Made by a program: the position numbers and the translations under genes. This document shows positions 7,699 to 10,684 of a stretch of DNA of 10,684 bases, piece by piece. The number at the start of each line of letters is the position of its first letter. Within the stretch, counting starts at the first letter, position 1. The notes under the pieces were generated by a model. The model searched no databases. It was not told where the DNA came from and saw nothing but the letters and a program-made list of their open reading frames with translations. The DNA comes from Fragilaria crotonensis (lineage: Eukaryota; Bacillariophyta; Fragilariophyceae; Fragilariales; Fragilariaceae), in NCBI GenBank assembly GCA_022925895.1, contig JAKSYS010000273.1:64001-74684 (forward strand), written 5' to 3'.

Positions 7699-7890
7699 AC
7701 GTGCTGCCGCTGTTCCGGACGAAGACGGAACTCGACTCACATGGATGACCGCTACCCTGGGGTACAGTAGAGGCCAACATAATTGTTTTCTGTTACTGCA
7801 GTACTGTCGTACTGAAATTGTGCCAAATAATGCTGCATGGAGTCGTCGTATCATAGGGAGGGTGACTGTAGTGCGGGAAAAACCTTGGAT
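7699..7890 (+). repeat. Diverged repeat, copy B
   Basis: This is the partner of copy A at 7229-7490, inside the CpG-rich block. It keeps more CpG than copy A, and several differences fit C-to-T or G-to-A change in A. This orders them only loosely. Confidence 0.6.
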
Positions 7891-7987
7891 CATTGAACTT
7901 AGTTGCCGTAGGTTTAGTTGTTGCGGTGTACGTCGGTGGCATGTAGAGCACCACCATATGGTGCGTAGCGGTATACTCGGAGGATTG

Positions 7988-8113
7988 GGTCACTCAGACT
8001 TTCGTTCGGAATTTGGTAGCGGTGTGTTCGGTCATTTGAAACGCCAAAGGGCGCGTAGCGGAAAGGTGTTGGGTCATGGAACTGGGTGGAGACACCCCAA
8101 TAGTCATATCGGA
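7988..8113 (+). repeat. Degenerate 42-nt periodic units
   Basis: GGTCA recurs at 7988, 8030 and 8072, exactly 42 nt apart, with TAGCGG in the units at 8017 and 8056 and just upstream at 7966. In the minus frame this gives 14-residue units beginning VTQ, MTE and MTQ with an AT(K/R/H) core. Sequence identity between units is low. Confidence 0.35.
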
Positions 8114-8510
8114 TTTCGTCACAGTACTTCGGTCAGCAGTAAAATAGGTCACGGTGCTGGTATGGATACCAGCAATCGGTCGGAGGTCCTTCGTCGCTGA
8201 TGGTGTTGAATCAAGCAAATTTGGGGATAGACAGCGTAGAAACAATACCGGTTTCTATGAGGAAAAATCGATCACGTCGCACATCTGATGATACCTCAAA
8301 CGCTGCAACCGCTCCATACGCGTTGATGCCAATTGCACCACAATCATTCTCAAGCATATTGGTGTTGATACTTGTAGACGAGAGGTCGGGGGAAGGCTGT
8401 AGCGCCATCCGTTGACTTGACTTTGTTGTGCTCTAAGTTGCGTAGAAAACGTACCAGAACTCACGTAGAAACAACCACTTACTTGGCAAAAACTCCTCGG
8501 AAAAAATTCT

Positions 8511-8530
8511 GATTCACTGCAAAATGAAAA
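8511..8530. repeat. 20-bp direct repeat, right copy
   Basis: Identical to 7660-7679. It is followed after 6 bp by AGTATGCAGAAAT (8537-8549) and an A-run with CCC, resembling the sequence around the left copy in rearranged order. Confidence 0.8.
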
Positions 8531-8758
8531 CTCCAAAGTATGCAGAAATCAATTCTCTAAAAAAAACCCAAGCTCTACTCTTGAAGCAAGCGGATAACTC
8601 TGCTCCCAAATGCTAAACATTTTTGCTGGCTGTTCCACTGGAACATAGGAGTTCAAGTCGCATGCCCTCCATCAAGACTTCAGAAAGAAGCGAAACAAGA
8701 GGTCAGAGACAAGAATGGTAAGACAGCGTTTGCTAAAGCGCTACAGTCTCAGATTTAG
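8531..8758. other. Spacer between the CpG-rich block and the retroelement relic
   Basis: No supported gene is present. The end near 8735-8755 (AKALQSQI before a TAG) may already belong to the retroelement relic. Confidence 0.4.
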
Positions 8759-9506
8759 AATCGAGTACACATCACAAAACTACTAGTCCGCGCCTGTCTA
8801 GTACCAGCACATCATACGATTAATTGGCAACAACAAGAGGAAACCTCAAGTGTCCCGGATGTATCGCAGCTGATGGAATGTACTATCATATTATGAGATG
8901 TTCCAATGAATCCAGACATCATCAATGGAGCAAATTTAACTTTGAAAAAGCAATCAAAAAGTTTCATAAGAATCATAAAACATCTCCAGTTCCAGCAGCT
9001 CATCTCTGGCACCAAGCAATGAGCGAATGAATGACAACTCATGATGGCAACATACAGGTATCGTCTCAAACAAACTCCGGCGCCTTATTCTTCAATTAAG
9101 TTCTATCGGATGGCGGCAGGTGTTGAACGGCAGATTCTCACGTGAATGGGGTAGAGTACTGGATGACTAGTTGCACTAGTATAAGTATCAAATAGGAATA
9201 AGAAACAGAAAAACGAGCTTCAACGGCAGAAAAACTTTATCAGGAGATACCGAAGCAATGGGCAATAATGTGGAAGGTCAAAACGAACAAGTACATGGGC
9301 GCAATGCATTGGCAATACAGAGAACCAACAAACCGCAGGCTTGGGACGAGAGAATTACACTTCATGTGCAAACAACGTAACCAGGTGGAGCTGCAGCCAA
9401 GTACAACAATTGCTGTTGATGGATGTTTGAGAGCATTTGGTTGCACGTTAGTGCGCCTGCGTTCAAAGCTTTCCGACAGGCCAAGAAGAGCAGCGACAGT
9501 AGCTAA
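8759..9506 (+). mobile_element. Relic of the C-terminal part of a reverse-transcriptase-type retroelement protein
   Basis: Pieces appear in the order I know from the long retroelement genes of diatoms. First is RVHITKLLVRACLVPAHH (8762 on). Next is a zinc-knuckle-like KCPGC...YYHIMRC (C at 8851 and 8860, H at 8887, C at 8899; CX2CX8HX3C) followed by a helical stretch ending AHLWHQAMSE (stop 9028-9030). Then, in frame 0, SNKLRRLILQLSSIGWRQVL plus NGRFSREWGRVLDD to a stop at 9168-9170. After that come WAIMWKVK in frame 1 and NEQVHGRNALAIQR in frame 0, like the W..RN..VHG motif, and a tail WMFESIWLHVSAPAFKAF to TAA 9504-9506. At least three frame changes and several stops show that it is dead. 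The catalytic RT domain is not seen upstream. Family placement is from memory of the motif order and should be searched. Confidence 0.65.
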
Positions 9507-9651
9507 TGCAATCTATCCAGTCATACTATGCAGCACCGGTCCGGTGAAGCTTCCAGTTACGTAACAGTGAGAATACTCTGGCCGGTACTCCATTGAGGGA
9601 TAGTGTCTAGTCATGAAAGTCAATCCCTTCATAGCTAGAGAACCACTCACC
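9507..9651. other. Spacer, nothing recognised
   Basis: Short stretch without a coding frame or a structured repeat that I can support. It contains ACCGGTCCGGTGAAGC near 9535-9550, a small CpG-bearing dyad. Confidence 0.4.
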
Positions 9652-9990
9652 TGAATCAAATATAGTTTATCATGGCATCATATTCCAGCCACCAATGTGT
9701 CAGAATATTTGTCAAAGCTAGTTATCCTTTGGGCATCAAGCTCTTGCATGGGTTGCTTGCTTGCACCCATGTTCATGATTTCAGTTTCATAGCGCTCATC
9801 AAATCAGACATTTATAGCGTGGTATCATGTACTTTCTTCGGAAGCACGAATTGGTACTGAAACCTTAGAAGGAAATTTCCTCCTCAATGCTTTTCTGGGA
9901 AGAAATGACGCAAGTAGAAACTCTATGCACCTTCATGAAGACAATCTTGCAGTGTTGACCCTCAAGAATGCCTTGTTGTTGTTACACTGA
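9652..9990 (+). pseudogene. Open frame interrupted by one stop, unrecognised
   Basis: Frame 1 is open on both sides of a single TAG at 9790-9792 and ends with TGA 9988-9990. The first half includes HIPATNVSEYLSKLVILWAS and a hydrophobic stretch around GCLLAPMFMISVS. The second half includes WYHVLSSEARIGTETLEG and ASRNSMHLHEDNLAVLTLKN. Composition is protein-like throughout, about 112 codons. A 62-codon ATG frame (9672-9860) overlaps in frame 0 and looks less balanced. No family is recognised; chance is possible. Confidence 0.3.
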
Positions 9991-10117
9991 TGACTAGAGG
10001 AGCGGATGAGTTTGTCTCATATGAGAACTGCTGCTGCTACTTTCAGTACTACAAAGAATAACAGAATTATTAGTAAAGGTGATGAATCTCATTGCCGTGG
10101 TTATCATCATCAACAAA

Positions 10118-10393
10118 TTAGTCATGAGAGGTTGAGTATATAGACTCAGAAATTTGGATCCATTTTCGCTCAATGAGTAGCCTGGGCATTTCATCACGCC
10201 TTTCATTTATCTTGTCATCTGCCATGAACTCATTCTCTGGTTTGGAAGCAAGAATATCATCAATTGTCATCCTAGTAATCATCCATCCTTTCAATAATTG
10301 TTCTGCATATTGCTTGCTTCTTGGTATCTTATTTTTCTTTTCTGCCATCATCAGCATGTGCTGTGCCACTAGTCTCAGGCATGCTGACACCAC
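10118..10393 (-). pseudogene. Charged open frame on the minus strand, unrecognised (alternative to the + frame)
   Basis: 91 codons, starting only at GTG unless the internal ATG after AQH is used. The peptide is charged and helical: MLMMAEKKNKIPRSKQYAEQ, then DDILASKPENEFMADDKINE. It looks more like a typical soluble protein than the overlapping + frame, but it is shorter and has a stop immediately upstream. It cannot be decided from the sequence alone which strand, if either, is coding. Confidence 0.25.
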
Positions 10394-10684
10394 CCTTCAG
10401 GCATCAACATCATCAATACAAGAGCAAGGAATACTACTTCTGGAAGCACTAGTACCTCGAAATAGGATGTCGCGATTTGCAATATTTGCTCTTGAATTTA
10501 TGCTCCTCAGAGTACTATTTGACCAACTAATATGGCAGCCAAGCCTCCTTTCGAGAACAAAACCCTATTCCCTTGCTATCGCAGTGTCAATACGTAGATC
10601 GATGAGAGTTGTATTTCAAAACAAGAGATACAGGGCAGCAACAAAAACACAACACGTAAGGTCGTATTGTACTACTAGTCAGAG
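10173..10684 (+). CDS. Possible partial membrane protein running off the right edge
   Basis: After TGA 10125-10127 this frame has no stop to the window end, 185 codons. The first ATG is at 10173 (MSSLGISSRLSFILSS). Hydrophobic segments follow: SSIVILVIIHPF and AYCLLLGILFFFSAIISMCC, then a more polar part (LLEALVPRNRMSRFAIFALE) and a basic end (RRSMRVVFQNKRYRAATK). Such a long run is moderately unlikely by chance in DNA of this composition. A competing charged minus frame covers 10118-10393, and hydrophobic readings often arise opposite charged ones, so the part before 10390 is doubtful. The part after 10400 has no such competitor of equal length. Confidence 0.3.
   Translation, partial: MSSLGISSRLSFILSSAMNSFSGLEARISSIVILVIIHPFNNCSAYCLLLGILFFFSAIISMCCATSLRHADTTLQASTSSIQEQGILLLEALVPRNRMSRFAIFALEFMLLRVLFDQLIWQPSLLSRTKPYSLAIAVSIRRSMRVVFQNKRYRAATKTQHVRSYCTTSQ

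Larger units (their letters stand above)
7680..8510. other. CpG-rich block bounded by direct repeats; possible inserted element
   Basis: By hand count there are about 50-55 CpG in roughly 830 bp, against about 17 in the preceding 1 kb. The edges coincide with the 20-bp direct repeats. The minus strand in one frame is open from 8536 to 7793 apart from stops at 8255-8257 and 7994-7996, about 248 codons. It is Ser/Thr-rich with a recurrent TATK/SATR/TATH motif. Another minus frame (8408-8211) and a + frame (7619-8200, 193 codons) compete, so no product can be named. No terminal inverted repeats were found. Copy B of the diverged repeat lies in the left part, so the block is not wholly unrelated to its flank. 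Confidence 0.5.

Noticed and set aside
7619-8200. 193-codon + frame in the CpG-rich block
   Set aside because: Arg/Gly/Ser-rich with no domain, spans the direct-repeat junction at its 5' end, and competes with a similarly open minus frame; probably open because of composition.
8640-8665. tRNA T-arm-like GTTCAAGTC
   Set aside because: No acceptor, D-arm or anticodon stem can be folded around it.

Overview
The window looks like nuclear DNA of a unicellular eukaryote, most probably a diatom. The reasons are two conserved eukaryotic nuclear/nucleolar protein genes, GT-AG introns (82 and 441 nt), long low-complexity Ser/Gln/Asp/Thr runs in the proteins, and a decayed reverse-transcriptase-type element whose motif order I associate with diatom genomes. 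The diatom assignment is inference. Nothing resembles a bacterial operon, CRISPR array, tRNA or rRNA.

Positions 1-4310 are gene-bearing. In order they hold: the 3' end of an unrecognised + strand gene (1-211); a repeat-rich spacer with a GGTAAA-type purine tract and a perfect 19-bp TACCCG hairpin (212-798); a PIP30/FAM192A/NIP30 family gene on + (799-1441); a convergent LYAR-type zinc-finger gene on - with one intron (1643-2996); a 614-bp divergent promoter region with three consecutive short dyads; and an unrecognised two-exon + gene (3611-4310). The two recognised genes are both nuclear in other eukaryotes (PA28-gamma/proteasome binding and nucleolar ribosome biogenesis). Each has its conserved C-terminus out of frame by one base, and in each the shift can be placed in an A-run. 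The first partial gene shows the same behaviour at a T-run. Homopolymer miscalls in the assembly are the simplest explanation; a decaying locus or allele is the alternative.

Positions 4311-7228 hold open-frame fragments in changing frames that read like broken or intron-split coding sequence, but I recognise no family in them. Positions 7229-8530 are repeat structured. Two diverged copies of one sequence lie at about 7229-7490 and 7699-7890. A CpG-rich block of about 830 bp (7680-8510) is bounded by perfect 20-bp direct repeats and sits in CpG-poor surroundings; its minus strand is almost open throughout. Positions 8759-9506 are the relic of the C-terminal part of a retroelement protein on +, broken by stops and frameshifts. 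Positions 9652-9990 hold another interrupted + frame. From 10128 to the right edge a + frame stays open and could be a partial membrane protein, with a competing minus frame beneath it.

The best-supported content is therefore the PIP30-like gene, the LYAR-like gene, and the two-exon orphan. The right half is mainly relic and repeat sequence. No complete new system is evident. The most unusual structures are the direct-repeat-bounded CpG-rich block and the clustered one-base frame breaks.
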